From SB15 sp964639245 (GTDB taxonomy: Bacteria; Chloroflexota; Anaerolineae; Aggregatilineales; J027), in the NCBI GenBank assembly GCA_964639245.1, contig CAZXCU010000009.1, positions 140,315-204,314 on the forward strand: 64,000 bases of DNA, written 5' to 3'. Under the pieces are notes generated by a model. It saw nothing but the letters and a program-made list of their open reading frames with translations, was not told the DNA's origin and searched no databases. This document shows, one piece after another, positions 34,380-42,072 of this stretch. The position numbers and the translations under genes were made by a program. How positions within the stretch are numbered: position 1 is the stretch's first letter; each line of letters starts with the position of its first letter.

Positions 34380-35141
34380 TTAGCCACGCAAGCCTTTTCC
34401 GCGCAATAGTGCCTCCAGTTCTTCTTGCCATGCAGGAGTAAGTTTTTCGGGTGGGTCAGCCGTGTAATCGACAAAGCCTTCAAACTGTGTTTCGTAAATT
34501 TGTGTCAGTGCGGGGGCAAGCTGCAAACTGACTTCAGGGTCGCTAGCATGGAGAGGAACAGGCAAAATCGGCAACGGGGTTGTCCATGACACCTCCCAAC
34601 CATAGGATTGAGGCCATTCCCGCGCCCGATTCAAAATACACGAATACGGCGAGTCCACTTCGGCAGCCAATGGCACACGTTTACCCGCCCGCAGCAAATC
34701 AATTTCCAGCAAATTCACATCCGCTTTTAAAATCTCGTAGCGTTTATTGACGTAGCTATGGTAATCATCTTCTTTGTTGATATACGATAATACCTCAATC
34801 ACGGTCACAACCTCCCCCTCTACCGTCACGATTTCAAGATGGGGTGGGATATCTAATTTTTCTTCGTAGGGCAGATTTTGGGTGATGACACTCGCTTGGG
34901 TCACAACCGCAGGGGACGGTTGGATGCCTCCAATAGCGGGAGGTTTGGCAAGGTATAAATCCGGGCGATATTTGCCACGAAAATCATTAATTTTGAGATA
35001 CCGTTCCGCATTTACCCGATATTTAGGACGCACTTGAGGCGCAAGCTGGCGGATAAAATCGGCGATCAATTGCAAATGAACCGAGGCCCATGTTGCCCGT
35101 GTTTCCATATAAGGATTCATGCCGATGAAAGGGGATGCCAT
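34380..35141 (-). CDS. DUF4058 family protein
   Basis: 253 residues. The start, SPFIGMNPYMETRATWASVH, with KYRVNAERYLKIND, RPDLYLAKP, LEIVTVEGEVVTVIEVLSYINK and LLEIDLLRAGKRVP, is characteristic of DUF4058, a family common in Cyanobacteria and Chloroflexota. The VTVIEVLS segment recalls the nuclease-like strand of Uma2, but a catalytic role is unproven. AAGGAGG lies 6-7 nt before the ATG. It sits between the two duplicated toxin-antitoxin modules. Confidence 0.85.
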   Translation of the reverse strand: MASPFIGMNPYMETRATWASVHLQLIADFIRQLAPQVRPKYRVNAERYLKINDFRGKYRPDLYLAKPPAIGGIQPSPAVVTQASVITQNLPYEEKLDIPPHLEIVTVEGEVVTVIEVLSYINKEDDYHSYVNKRYEILKADVNLLEIDLLRAGKRVPLAAEVDSPYSCILNRAREWPQSYGWEVSWTTPLPILPVPLHASDPEVSLQLAPALTQIYETQFEGFVDYTADPPEKLTPAWQEELEALLRGKGLRG

Positions 35142-35174
35142 CTTTGACCTCCTTGTGCTGCTTCTATTGTAGCG

Positions 35175-35837
35175 CTAGCCTTGGGTTCGTGCGCCAAATA
35201 CACCCTTTTCGCCGCAGAGTTGGCGCACCACCCGCATCCATTTTTCTTTGTCATCCAGAAACGCGCTGTGCAAAACAAATTCTTCTACATCCCCGTAGCT
35301 TTTGACCCACAACGCCCGTTGAATCGTGGTCAGGAGGGCGCTATCTATTTTGGGTTGCGCCAGTGCCAATCGAAAATGCGGCAAACATAACCCCTCCGAC
35401 GCACGAAAGGCGGCTTGAAATTTTTCGTCAGCAAGATAGCCCACGAAAATCTCAAGGTAGGTTTTTTCGGTGCGGTTTTGCGCCTGACAGATCAGACAGT
35501 CGTTCTGGGGGGCAAGTTTTTCGGCAAGGCTTTTACGCCCAAAAAATTTATTTTTGCCCTCGTCACTGCCGAGAATTTTTAAAATCTCATCCAGCGCCCC
35601 CTGATACAACAAGGCCGCACCGAGTTTGCCCCCAATGTAATTCATTAACTGCCAGCCATGCTCATTACAAAACCCGCGACTCCCGCGAAAGCCGTAAATC
35701 GTGTCGCTGTCGGTGACATATTCATACAGAATCGAGTCCATGTGCTGGTCGGCATCGCGCAGCAGCAAATGGCAGACCGCACAACCGGCTTTGGGGAAAG
35801 TTTCGATTAAATCATAATAGCTAAAGGGTGTGACCAT
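35175..35837 (-). CDS. DUF6062 family cysteine-rich protein
   Basis: 220 residues. Three cysteine sites, CAVCHLL near residue 19, GFCNEHGW near 60 and CLICQAQ near 113, plus GLCLPHF near 150, suggest two metal-binding knots of the kind seen in DUF6062 proteins. The body is helical and soluble. A TATAAT about 35 nt upstream of the ATG is a likely promoter. The role is unknown. It lies directly beside the DUF4058 gene on the same strand, with 33 bp between. Confidence 0.75.
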   Translation of the reverse strand: MVTPFSYYDLIETFPKAGCAVCHLLLRDADQHMDSILYEYVTDSDTIYGFRGSRGFCNEHGWQLMNYIGGKLGAALLYQGALDEILKILGSDEGKNKFFGRKSLAEKLAPQNDCLICQAQNRTEKTYLEIFVGYLADEKFQAAFRASEGLCLPHFRLALAQPKIDSALLTTIQRALWVKSYGDVEEFVLHSAFLDDKEKWMRVVRQLCGEKGVFGARTQG

Positions 35838-35943
35838 GCTGTTTCTCTGTGGGTATCGTGCGGGTATTATACAGGTTCAATGCCATCCATTGGGGATGTA
35901 GCCACAATTTTGATTTATAATCAGGGTATAAAGGAGCAATCTC

Positions 35944-36162
35944 ATGATGGATTTACAAGTGCTGTTTAAGCTCATTGACATCCTCGAAGTCGAAGATAAA
36001 GAGCATCTTTTTGACTATCTTAAAGAATCTCTGGATAAAGAAGATGACAATGCGTTAGATGAACGCATTCCCAATCTTGTTCCGGGCATTTGGATGAGCG
36101 AAGATTTCACCGCTGAACTCCCGGATGAATTCTGGGGCTTTGACAAAGGATTTGGGGAATGA
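35944..36162 (+). CDS. Antitoxin of duplicated PIN module 2
   Basis: 72 residues: MDLQVLFKLIDILEVEDKEHLFDYL and C-terminal WMSEDFTAELPDEFWGFDKG. Paralogue of the antitoxin at 33771, with the same -10-like TTTATAATCA and TATAAAGGAG upstream. Overlaps its toxin gene by 4 nt. A second ATG follows immediately at 35947, so the exact first residue is uncertain. Confidence 0.78.
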   Translation: MMDLQVLFKLIDILEVEDKEHLFDYLKESLDKEDDNALDERIPNLVPGIWMSEDFTAELPDEFWGFDKGFGE

Positions 36163-36542
36163 AATATTTGCTCGACACCCATACAGTGTTATGGTGGAAC
36201 TCTGATGCCCCCCGTTTATCCAATAATGTTATCAATATCATTCGCAGCAGAAAAAACACCCTGTTTTTAAGTTTGGTGAGTGTCTGGGAACTACAAATTA
36301 AAATAAACACAGGAAAACTTACCCTCCCCATCTCGCTTGAAGCCTTTATTATCAAACAACAAAAAAATCGTATTAATCTCCTCAATATCAATTTACAGCA
36401 CATCTACGGGCTTGCCAGTTTGCCGTTGTATCATCGTGACCCCTTTGACCGCTTGCTGGTTGCCCAAGCCATCGCCACCAATTTACCCCTCATCACCGAC
36501 GACAGCCAAATTGTCCAATATCCGGTACAAGTCATCTGGTAA
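36159..36542 (+). CDS. PIN-domain toxin of duplicated module 2 (VapC-like)
   Basis: 127 residues: KYLLDTHTVLWW with Asp6, LSLVSVWELQIKINTGKLTL, YHRDPFDRLLVAQAIATNLPLITDD, and a C-terminal YPVQVIW. It is aligned along its length with the toxin at 33992 without a gap in the core, so this is a tandem duplication that has diverged, perhaps enough to separate cognate partners. A family B mini-element is inserted 9 bp after its stop codon. Confidence 0.88.
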   Translation: MKYLLDTHTVLWWNSDAPRLSNNVINIIRSRKNTLFLSLVSVWELQIKINTGKLTLPISLEAFIIKQQKNRINLLNINLQHIYGLASLPLYHRDPFDRLLVAQAIATNLPLITDDSQIVQYPVQVIW

Positions 36543-36551
36543 CAGTGCTTA

Positions 36552-36683
36552 TGGACAAGGCAATTAGACCTTAAATGAATCCAACTTTAGCGGACGGGAT
36601 ATATCCCGTCCCTACGGGTGCATTTCTTGTAGGGACAGCATCCATGCTGTCCGCAATCGTTTGGTTTTTAATTGATTTGTCCA
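36552..36683 (+). mobile_element. MITE family B, copy 3 (132 bp)
   Basis: The sequence appears identical to copy 2, flanked by TTA at 36549-36551 and 36684-36686. It lies just after the PIN toxin stop codon. The remaining 125 bp before the cupin gene show no further feature. Confidence 0.9.
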
Positions 36684-36808
36684 TTACATATTGCAGGAAG
36701 TGGAAAAAAATACTCTCCAAGATATTTTTACATAAAAATTGATTTGAGGGACACATCGGGCTTCACATGCTAAAATTTTGCGGTCAATCGTTATCCAAAG
36801 GCTAAACA

Positions 36809-37228
36809 ATGACTCTTCTTTTGTCGCTCCCACACACGGGCAAATTGCTCGGCGGCGTTCTATGCAAAATTAGCAGTGAGGATACACAGAACGCATTCAC
36901 GGTTCTGGAACTCACGCTCCAACAGGGACAGGGAGCGCCCTTGCATATCCATGCCCGCGAAACCGAAACCTTTGTCGTGATGGAAGGCATCCTGACTGTC
37001 GAGTGCGATGGAATTACCTATCAAGCACCCAAGGAGAGCGTCGTGGTCTTACCCAGAGGTTCACGCCATGCTTTTCGTAACGAAGCACCTACGCCCTGCC
37101 GGATACTGATTACCGCCATTCCCGGTGGCTTGGACGCATATTTTGCCGAAATACACGCTGCTGGAAGTACCCTGACCCCAGAATTATTAGCCACCATCAA
37201 TGCAAAGTATGAGATTGATTTTTTGTAA
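36809..37228 (+). CDS. Single-domain cupin protein
   Basis: 139 residues. The cupin motif 1 is GAPLHIHARETETFVVMEG with the His-x-His and Glu metal ligands near residues 48-56. Motif 2 is VVLPRGSRHAFRNEAPTP, supplying the last His. The fold binds a metal and a small ligand. AAAGG lies 8-10 nt upstream of the ATG. The family covers many reactions and binding roles, and the neighbours (a toxin pair and PEP carboxykinase) do not indicate which. Confidence 0.82.
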   Translation: MTLLLSLPHTGKLLGGVLCKISSEDTQNAFTVLELTLQQGQGAPLHIHARETETFVVMEGILTVECDGITYQAPKESVVVLPRGSRHAFRNEAPTPCRILITAIPGGLDAYFAEIHAAGSTLTPELLATINAKYEIDFL

Positions 37229-37259
37229 TGCTATCCGATTAATGGGGTAATTCCATAAA

Positions 37260-37285
37260 AAAACCCGCCTTCACAGACGGGTTTT
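37260..37285 (-). terminator. Intrinsic terminator of pckG
   Basis: On the minus strand AAAACCCG, a 10-nt loop and CGGGTTTT form a hairpin running into a T-tract (seven or more T), 20 bp after the pckG stop codon. It also lies downstream of the convergent cupin gene. Confidence 0.85.
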
Positions 37286-37304
37286 CAAGGAGAAACAACG
37301 GCGC

Positions 37305-39197
37305 TTATTCGCCCCGGTCAAGCCATTTGGGTTCACGCCACAGACTGGAGAGCAGCAGTTGGCGCACCGCCAGCATTTCTTTGGGCAGACGGTCATACAA
37401 TTTGATGAACAGTTCTTCGTGCGAGAGGATTTCTTGTTTCCACAGGTCAATGTCAATCGACATGACATTTTCGAAATCTTCTTTGCTAAAGTCCAAGCCT
37501 GTCCAGTCAAGGTCTTCATAGTGCGGCACACGACCCAGCGGGGTTTCTTTGCCGGGGGCGCGGGTGTGCGAACGTTCGACAATCCATTTCAACACGCGCA
37601 TATTTTCGCTGAACCCGGGCCAGAGGAAGTTGCCTTCATCATCTTTTCTGAACCAGTTGACAAAGAACATACGCGGCGGTTCAGGAATGTAACGTCCAAA
37701 TTGCAACCAGTGGCTGATGTAAGCCGCCATGTGATAGCCCGCGAAAGGCAGCATGGCGAACGGGTCACGACGCACTTCACCGAGTTTCCCAAAGGCGGCG
37801 GCGGTCATTTCTGACCCCATCGTCGCTGCATAATACACGGCGTAGACCCAGTTAAAGGCTTGGAAGACCAGCGGCGCGACCCCACTCCGCCGACCCCCGA
37901 AGATGAAGGCGCTAATCGGCACACCGGCGGGATTTTCCCAGTTTTCATCAATCGACGGGCAGTTCGCGGCGGGCGCGGTAAAGCGTGCATTCGGATGGGC
38001 GGCTTTGCGTCCGGTTTCTTTGGCGATTTCCGGTGTCCATTCCTGCCCTTGCCAGTCAATCAATTTGGCAGGTGCTTCTTTGGTCATACCTTCCCACCAG
38101 ACATCGCCTTCGGGGGTCAAACCAACGTTGGTGAAAATCGTGTCCCGTTCGATGGTTGCCATCGCGTTCGGGTTGGTTTTGACATTCGTGCCGGGCGCAA
38201 CACCGAAGAAGCCTGCTTCGGGGTTGATGGCGTGCAATTTGCCGTCTTCGCTGAGTTTAATCCATGCGATGTCATCGCCAACCGTGGTGACTTTCCAGCC
38301 TTCAAATGCTTTGGGCGGGATGAGCATGGCGAAGTTGGTCTTACCGCAGGCACTGGGGAAAGCGGCGGCGACATAGGTTTTTTCGCCTGCGGGCGATTCC
38401 ACCCCCATAATGAGCATGTGTTCCGCCAACCACCCTTCATCGCGGGCAATGTTGGAGGCAATCCGTAGCGCGAAGCATTTTTTGCCGAGCAGCGCGTTGC
38501 CACCGTAGCCACTGCCATACGACCAGATGGAGCGTTCTTCGGGGAAGTGGACAATGTATTTCTGATTGTTGTCTTTTACGCAAGGCCACGCGATGTCCTG
38601 TTGACCTTCTTCCAAGGGCATCCCAACCGAGTGAACACACGGTACAAATTGACCGTCTGTCCCCAGTACATCATAAACAGCTTTGCCCATGCGGGTCATC
38701 AATTTCATGTTGACCGCCACATACGCCGAGTCCGAGAGTTCAATCCCGATGTAGGAAATGTGCGACCCCAACGGGCCCATGCTGAAGGGGATCACATACA
38801 TGGTGCGCCCACGCATACAGCCATCAAAAATTTGATCCAGCGTTTTGTGCATCTCACGCGGATCCATCCAATTATTGGTGGGGCCAGCATCGCGTTTGCT
38901 CAAGCTGCAAATGAAGGTACGGTCTTCCATACGCGCCACATCGCTGGGGTCGGAACGGGCTAAAAAGCTGTTCGGACGCAGTTTGTCATTCAAACGGGTG
39001 AATGTGCCAGAATCCACCAGCAGTTGGCACAGGTCATCATATTCTTCTTGCGACCCATCGCAGAAGTACACGCTGTCCGGTTTGCACAGGGCGACCATTT
39101 CAGCCAACCATTGGCGCACACGCGGATGTTGAACGTAATCGGGGAAATCAATTGGGGCGGTTTCCCGTGTCGAATATTGACCACTTAAAATGGACAT
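37305..39197 (-). CDS. pckG: Phosphoenolpyruvate carboxykinase (GTP)
   Basis: 630 residues, standard for the GTP-dependent enzyme. Near residue 279 is the phosphate loop AAFPSACGKTNFAML with its reactive Cys. Others are TYVIPFSMGPLGS-type substrate contacts, EGWLAEHMLIMG, TVGDDIAWI and the GTP-pocket NWFRKDDEGNFLWPGFSENMRVLKW. It interconverts oxaloacetate and PEP. The upstream ArsR-family gene lies 22 bp away on the same strand and is probably co-transcribed, which is an unusual partner. Confidence 0.95.
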   Translation of the reverse strand: MSILSGQYSTRETAPIDFPDYVQHPRVRQWLAEMVALCKPDSVYFCDGSQEEYDDLCQLLVDSGTFTRLNDKLRPNSFLARSDPSDVARMEDRTFICSLSKRDAGPTNNWMDPREMHKTLDQIFDGCMRGRTMYVIPFSMGPLGSHISYIGIELSDSAYVAVNMKLMTRMGKAVYDVLGTDGQFVPCVHSVGMPLEEGQQDIAWPCVKDNNQKYIVHFPEERSIWSYGSGYGGNALLGKKCFALRIASNIARDEGWLAEHMLIMGVESPAGEKTYVAAAFPSACGKTNFAMLIPPKAFEGWKVTTVGDDIAWIKLSEDGKLHAINPEAGFFGVAPGTNVKTNPNAMATIERDTIFTNVGLTPEGDVWWEGMTKEAPAKLIDWQGQEWTPEIAKETGRKAAHPNARFTAPAANCPSIDENWENPAGVPISAFIFGGRRSGVAPLVFQAFNWVYAVYYAATMGSEMTAAAFGKLGEVRRDPFAMLPFAGYHMAAYISHWLQFGRYIPEPPRMFFVNWFRKDDEGNFLWPGFSENMRVLKWIVERSHTRAPGKETPLGRVPHYEDLDWTGLDFSKEDFENVMSIDIDLWKQEILSHEELFIKLYDRLPKEMLAVRQLLLSSLWREPKWLDRGE

Positions 39198-39219
39198 GGA
39201 TGTTTTTTCCTCTATTGGT

Positions 39220-39549
39220 TTATATGGAGGGACGTTCGGCAGCGAATTCTGCTAAATTTCCCTGTTGTTTCATCTGGTCGGTCAAGACTGCCCGCAGCAA
39301 ATCCAGCGCATCGAGCAGGCGGGTATCTGCCAGCGCGTAGTAAACCGCTTTGCCTTCGCGCTGGGCAACCACTGTCCCCGCGCTCCGTAAAATTTTGAGA
39401 TGCCGAGAAATAGTCGGTTGTGGCAACCCGAGCCGTTCCACCAATTTGCTGACATTACAGGGTTTTTCCGCAATTGCGTAGATGATCAGCAAGCGGTGAA
39501 AATCTGCAAGGCTGTTACACAGGTCGGCTTGTCGCTGTGTGATTTCCAT
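39220..39549 (-). CDS. ArsR-family transcriptional regulator
   Basis: 109 residues with a winged helix: LLIIYAIAEKPCNVSKLVERLGLPQPTISRHLKILRSAGTVVAQREGKAVYYALAD. It lacks the CxC metal site of ArsR/SmtB in the recognition helix (there is one Cys, in PCNVS), so metal sensing is doubtful and another signal is likely. It precedes pckG in an apparent two-gene operon. A 7-bp inverted repeat 18-37 bp upstream of its start is a candidate operator for self-regulation. The ribosome-binding site is weak. Confidence 0.85.
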   Translation of the reverse strand: MEITQRQADLCNSLADFHRLLIIYAIAEKPCNVSKLVERLGLPQPTISRHLKILRSAGTVVAQREGKAVYYALADTRLLDALDLLRAVLTDQMKQQGNLAEFAAERPSI

Positions 39550-39566
39550 AAGGCGGTTTCTCGTTC

Positions 39567-39586
39567 ATATGCAATTATCTGCATAT
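39567..39586 (-). promoter_or_regulatory. Inverted repeat, candidate ArsR-family operator
   Basis: ATATGCA-ATTATC-TGCATAT, perfect 7-bp arms with a 6-bp spacer, resembles ATA/TAT-ended ArsR-family operators. Position just ahead of the regulator gene supports autoregulation of the regulator-pckG unit. The rest of 39587-39884 is A+T-rich and holds only the promoter of the gene at 39885. Confidence 0.6.
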
Positions 39587-39884
39587 CTCAATTCGTCCTG
39601 AATCATACCAGAGCGAATCGAATGCCTTTAGTGTCGCTTGTCATGAAATCATGTGACATTCCGCCAATGATAATCAATAGAATGTTAAGTTTTTAACCTC
39701 GTAAAATGGCTTTCAACAACTTGAACAGAGGGGTTCTTGTGAAATTCGTCACAAAATACAAAAGGGTGAATTTTGAGGTTAAATTTTGTTAAACTTATTT
39801 TGTGAAAATTTTAACAAAAAGAATCAGGATGTTGACTTGCGGGTTGTTCTATATAATGAGAAACAGAGAAGAGGATGCCGCCAC

Positions 39885-40418
39885 ATGACCGAGACACCCC
39901 GCCCGCATGGCTTTTTCCAACGGTTACGCAATGTATGGAAGCGCAAACCCCGCCAGCAAATTTTTATTTCCTACCGCCGTGCCGATACTGCCGATATTAC
40001 CGGACGCATTTATGACCGCATGATTGCCAAGTTTGGCATGGACTACGTATTTAAGGATGTGGATAACATTCCCTTAGGCACGGATTTTCGCCTCGCGCTG
40101 AAAGACACGATTCAATCGTGCAATGCGGTGCTGGTCATTATCGGGCAGGAGTGGATGCACGCCCATAATGAGGAAGGCACACGCCGCCTGGACGACCCGG
40201 ACGATTTTGTGCGAATCGAAGTGGAGTCGGCCTTACAGCGTCATATTCCTGTCGTGCCGGTGCTGGTGCGCGGGGCAGCGATGCCCGATGAAGACGACCT
40301 CCCCGCCAGTTTAAAATCGCTGGCGTTTCGCAATGGCATGGAAATTCGCGGCGACCCCTATTTTCATTCCGATGTGGATCGCCTGCTCAAACTGCTCAAC
40401 AAACAGCTACTTTGGTGA
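39885..40418 (+). CDS. TIR-domain protein
   Basis: 177 residues, almost all one TIR domain of the bacterial TIR_2 type: QIFISYRRADTADITGRIYDRM, YVFKDVDNIPLGTDFR, VLVIIGQEWM, RRLDDPDDFVRIEVESAL with the position of the catalytic Glu, and VPVLVRGAAMP. TIR domains can cleave NAD+ or synthesise signal nucleotides, or serve as adaptors. No effector domain is attached. AGAGGAT precedes the ATG at 39885, with TATAAT at 39852. The 3' end overlaps the convergent repair gene by 12 nt. Confidence 0.85.
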   Translation: MTETPRPHGFFQRLRNVWKRKPRQQIFISYRRADTADITGRIYDRMIAKFGMDYVFKDVDNIPLGTDFRLALKDTIQSCNAVLVIIGQEWMHAHNEEGTRRLDDPDDFVRIEVESALQRHIPVVPVLVRGAAMPDEDDLPASLKSLAFRNGMEIRGDPYFHSDVDRLLKLLNKQLLW

Positions 40419-41078
40419 TTTCCGCGCCCACATTTTTTCAATATACGCGCAGGCATCGGGGGTTTCACAATTGGTTTCGCCATGATCCACATGAACTTCG
40501 CCAATCGTCGCGCCCGCCTGTAGAGCTTTTTCCTTTAAATCAGCGCTGCGTCCGCCAATGGCAATGAGCGCGTTGTTCATGGCATAGCGTACCCGATTTT
40601 TACGGGTATGAATCTCGCGTTCAATCCGGGCAATCAAGGGCAAAAAATAGCTGTCGGGGAGAGTTTTGTCATTCATCGCTAGGTGGGAAACCAGAGTCCA
40701 GCCTGCGGTAGCTACCCATTCCTCATTGGACTCGCGCCATGCTTCCGACTTGGTACGGGCAAACGGGGTAGACGCGGCAAAACCCGAAATACAATCCGTC
40801 ATCACGTAGTTATCTGCCCCGTGAATCCAATGGTCAAGCAGTCCTTCATCCGCCTGTTTGGGGTCAGCAATCAGCGCGGCAAGGTTACGGGCATCATGGT
40901 TGCCGGTTTCCCACAACTGCTGCGCGAGGGCATGGTTGATTTTAATTTTTTTCTTGAGCGCTCTCAGATTCGCCACACTAACCCCGAATTGATTGTCGCC
41001 CACCCCATGCCGCCGATAAATTTTGCGATTTTGCTCGGTTCCGAATGCCTTTAATTCATTCATAATTTCCGTTATCAT
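40407..41078 (-). CDS. DNA alkylation repair (AlkD-like) protein
   Basis: 223 residues of HEAT-like helices. It follows the DNA alkylation repair family: IYRRHGVGDNQFGVSVANLRALKKKI, ALAQQLWETGNHDARNLAALIADP, ESNEEWVATAGWTLVSHLA and KNRVRYAMNNALIAIGGR. Family members excise alkylated bases. The C-terminus has GATIGEVHVDHGETNCETPDA, common in the short proteins of this branch. It converges with the TIR gene, overlapping by 12 nt, so the two transcripts would be complementary at their ends. Confidence 0.85.
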   Translation of the reverse strand: MITEIMNELKAFGTEQNRKIYRRHGVGDNQFGVSVANLRALKKKIKINHALAQQLWETGNHDARNLAALIADPKQADEGLLDHWIHGADNYVMTDCISGFAASTPFARTKSEAWRESNEEWVATAGWTLVSHLAMNDKTLPDSYFLPLIARIEREIHTRKNRVRYAMNNALIAIGGRSADLKEKALQAGATIGEVHVDHGETNCETPDACAYIEKMWARKSPK

Positions 41079-41156
41079 GAGCAGGGTATCCTTTTAGCAC
41101 AGATGTTTTGGATATTGTACAAAAATATTTTTTCAATTGCAACTGGAGCGAAGAAA

Positions 41157-41417
41157 ATGGGAACACCGATTGCTTCAATGAAAAATTTTGGCAAGGCTAC
41201 CGCCGAACTCATGGCAGAAATTGGCATCACCGAATTTGAGCAAGTGCAAGCCTTGGGCATTCTTGAAGTCTACAAACGGATGAAAGCGGCTTACCCCAAG
41301 TGGACGAGTCTCAATTTGCTGTGGGGCTTAGAAGGGGCTGTCACTGATACGAATTGGCGGGATATTCCCCCCGAACGCAAAGCCGAATTGAAAAAAATGC
41401 TAGAGGATTCCATGTGA
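41157..41417 (+). CDS. TfoX C-terminal domain protein
   Basis: 86 residues. The helix-hairpin-helix-like TfoX_C pattern reads LMAEIGITEFEQVQALGILEVYKRMKAAYPKWTSLNLLWGLEGAVT followed by LKKMLED. GGAG at 41146 lies before the ATG. The domain accompanies competence regulator TfoX in other bacteria but here stands alone, so a competence role is unsupported. Its stop overlaps the GTG of the next gene by 4 nt (GTGA). Confidence 0.85.
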   Translation: MGTPIASMKNFGKATAELMAEIGITEFEQVQALGILEVYKRMKAAYPKWTSLNLLWGLEGAVTDTNWRDIPPERKAELKKMLEDSM

Positions 41418-41809
41418 CCACCCATTACGAACGGCTCAACCTCCCCGAAAATGCCAGCGCGGAGGACATCAAAGCGGCCTACCGTGCGCGGCTTAAACAA
41501 ATTCACCCTGACCTTGCGGCGGACAAAGACACCGCCCACGCCCTCACGCAGGAGGTCATTGCCGCTTACGAAGTGCTATCGGACAGCGGCAAACGCGCCG
41601 CCTATGATGCAGCCTTGCGGAAAAAACGCGCATCGGCCCTCGTGGTTGCCCAACCCGAATCGCCTGTGCCACCCCCCAAACCCCCGCGCCATTTTGCCCC
41701 GATGGGACTCGATTTTTCGCCGCAGGGCTGGTTAGTGCGTTTGATTATTGGCTTCTTGGTGCTGTATTTGTGCGCGGCGGTGCTGCTCATGCTAGGGCAA
41801 ATGCTCTAG
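41414..41809 (+). CDS. J-domain membrane protein
   Basis: 131 residues from a GTG start coupled to the upstream stop. An N-terminal J domain (YERLNLPENASAEDIKAAY, HPD at 31-33, AYEVLSDSGKRAAYDAAL) is followed by a proline-rich linker and one C-terminal membrane helix (about 108-128). It would recruit and stimulate a DnaK-type chaperone at the membrane. It lacks the Gly/Phe and zinc regions of DnaJ. Its end overlaps the opposite-strand DUF4926 gene by 18 nt. Confidence 0.85.
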   Translation: MTTHYERLNLPENASAEDIKAAYRARLKQIHPDLAADKDTAHALTQEVIAAYEVLSDSGKRAAYDAALRKKRASALVVAQPESPVPPPKPPRHFAPMGLDFSPQGWLVRLIIGFLVLYLCAAVLLMLGQML

Positions 41810-42013
41810 GGGGGTATAGTGCAGCACCATCAACTTTTCGGTTTCAATGGGCAACAAAACGTAGGTTTTACCATCAGGATAACAAAATTCAACCTCAAAA
41901 ACATGGGTGTCCAGTATCTCTACCACGGTACCGACCTGCCCGCGAAAAAGATTTTTCTCTTTTATATCTTCCATCAGTGCAACCACATCTAGCAATTTCA
42001 CAGGGGTATTCAT
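41792..42013 (-). CDS. DUF4926 family protein
   Basis: 73 residues: VKLLDVVALMEDIKEKNLFRGQVGTVVEIL and VFEVEFCYPDGKTYVLLPIETEKLMVL, the compact beta-barrel layout of DUF4926, small proteins often found among accessory and toxin-antitoxin genes. The function is unknown. It is encoded against its neighbours, between two J-domain genes. Confidence 0.8.
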   Translation of the reverse strand: MNTPVKLLDVVALMEDIKEKNLFRGQVGTVVEILDTHVFEVEFCYPDGKTYVLLPIETEKLMVLHYTPLEHLP

Positions 42014-42060
42014 AGAGATTTCGCCTAAAACCCATTGTTTTCAAAGCCACGTTCTATTTT

Positions 42061-42066
42061 TATAAT
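42061..42066 (+). promoter_or_regulatory. -10 element TATAAT, probable leaderless promoter
   Basis: TATAAT is followed by TCT ATG ATG; the expected transcription start falls on the second ATG (42073). A weak -35, TTTTCA, lies 17 bp upstream (42038-42043). No ribosome-binding site is possible in the remaining space. Confidence 0.55.
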
Positions 42067-42072
42067 TCTATG

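Noticed and set aside
37568..37578. CGAACGTTCG inside pckG, similar to the arabinose operator core
   Set aside because: It is within the coding sequence, lacks the outer TGT/ACA bases, and is far from a promoter.
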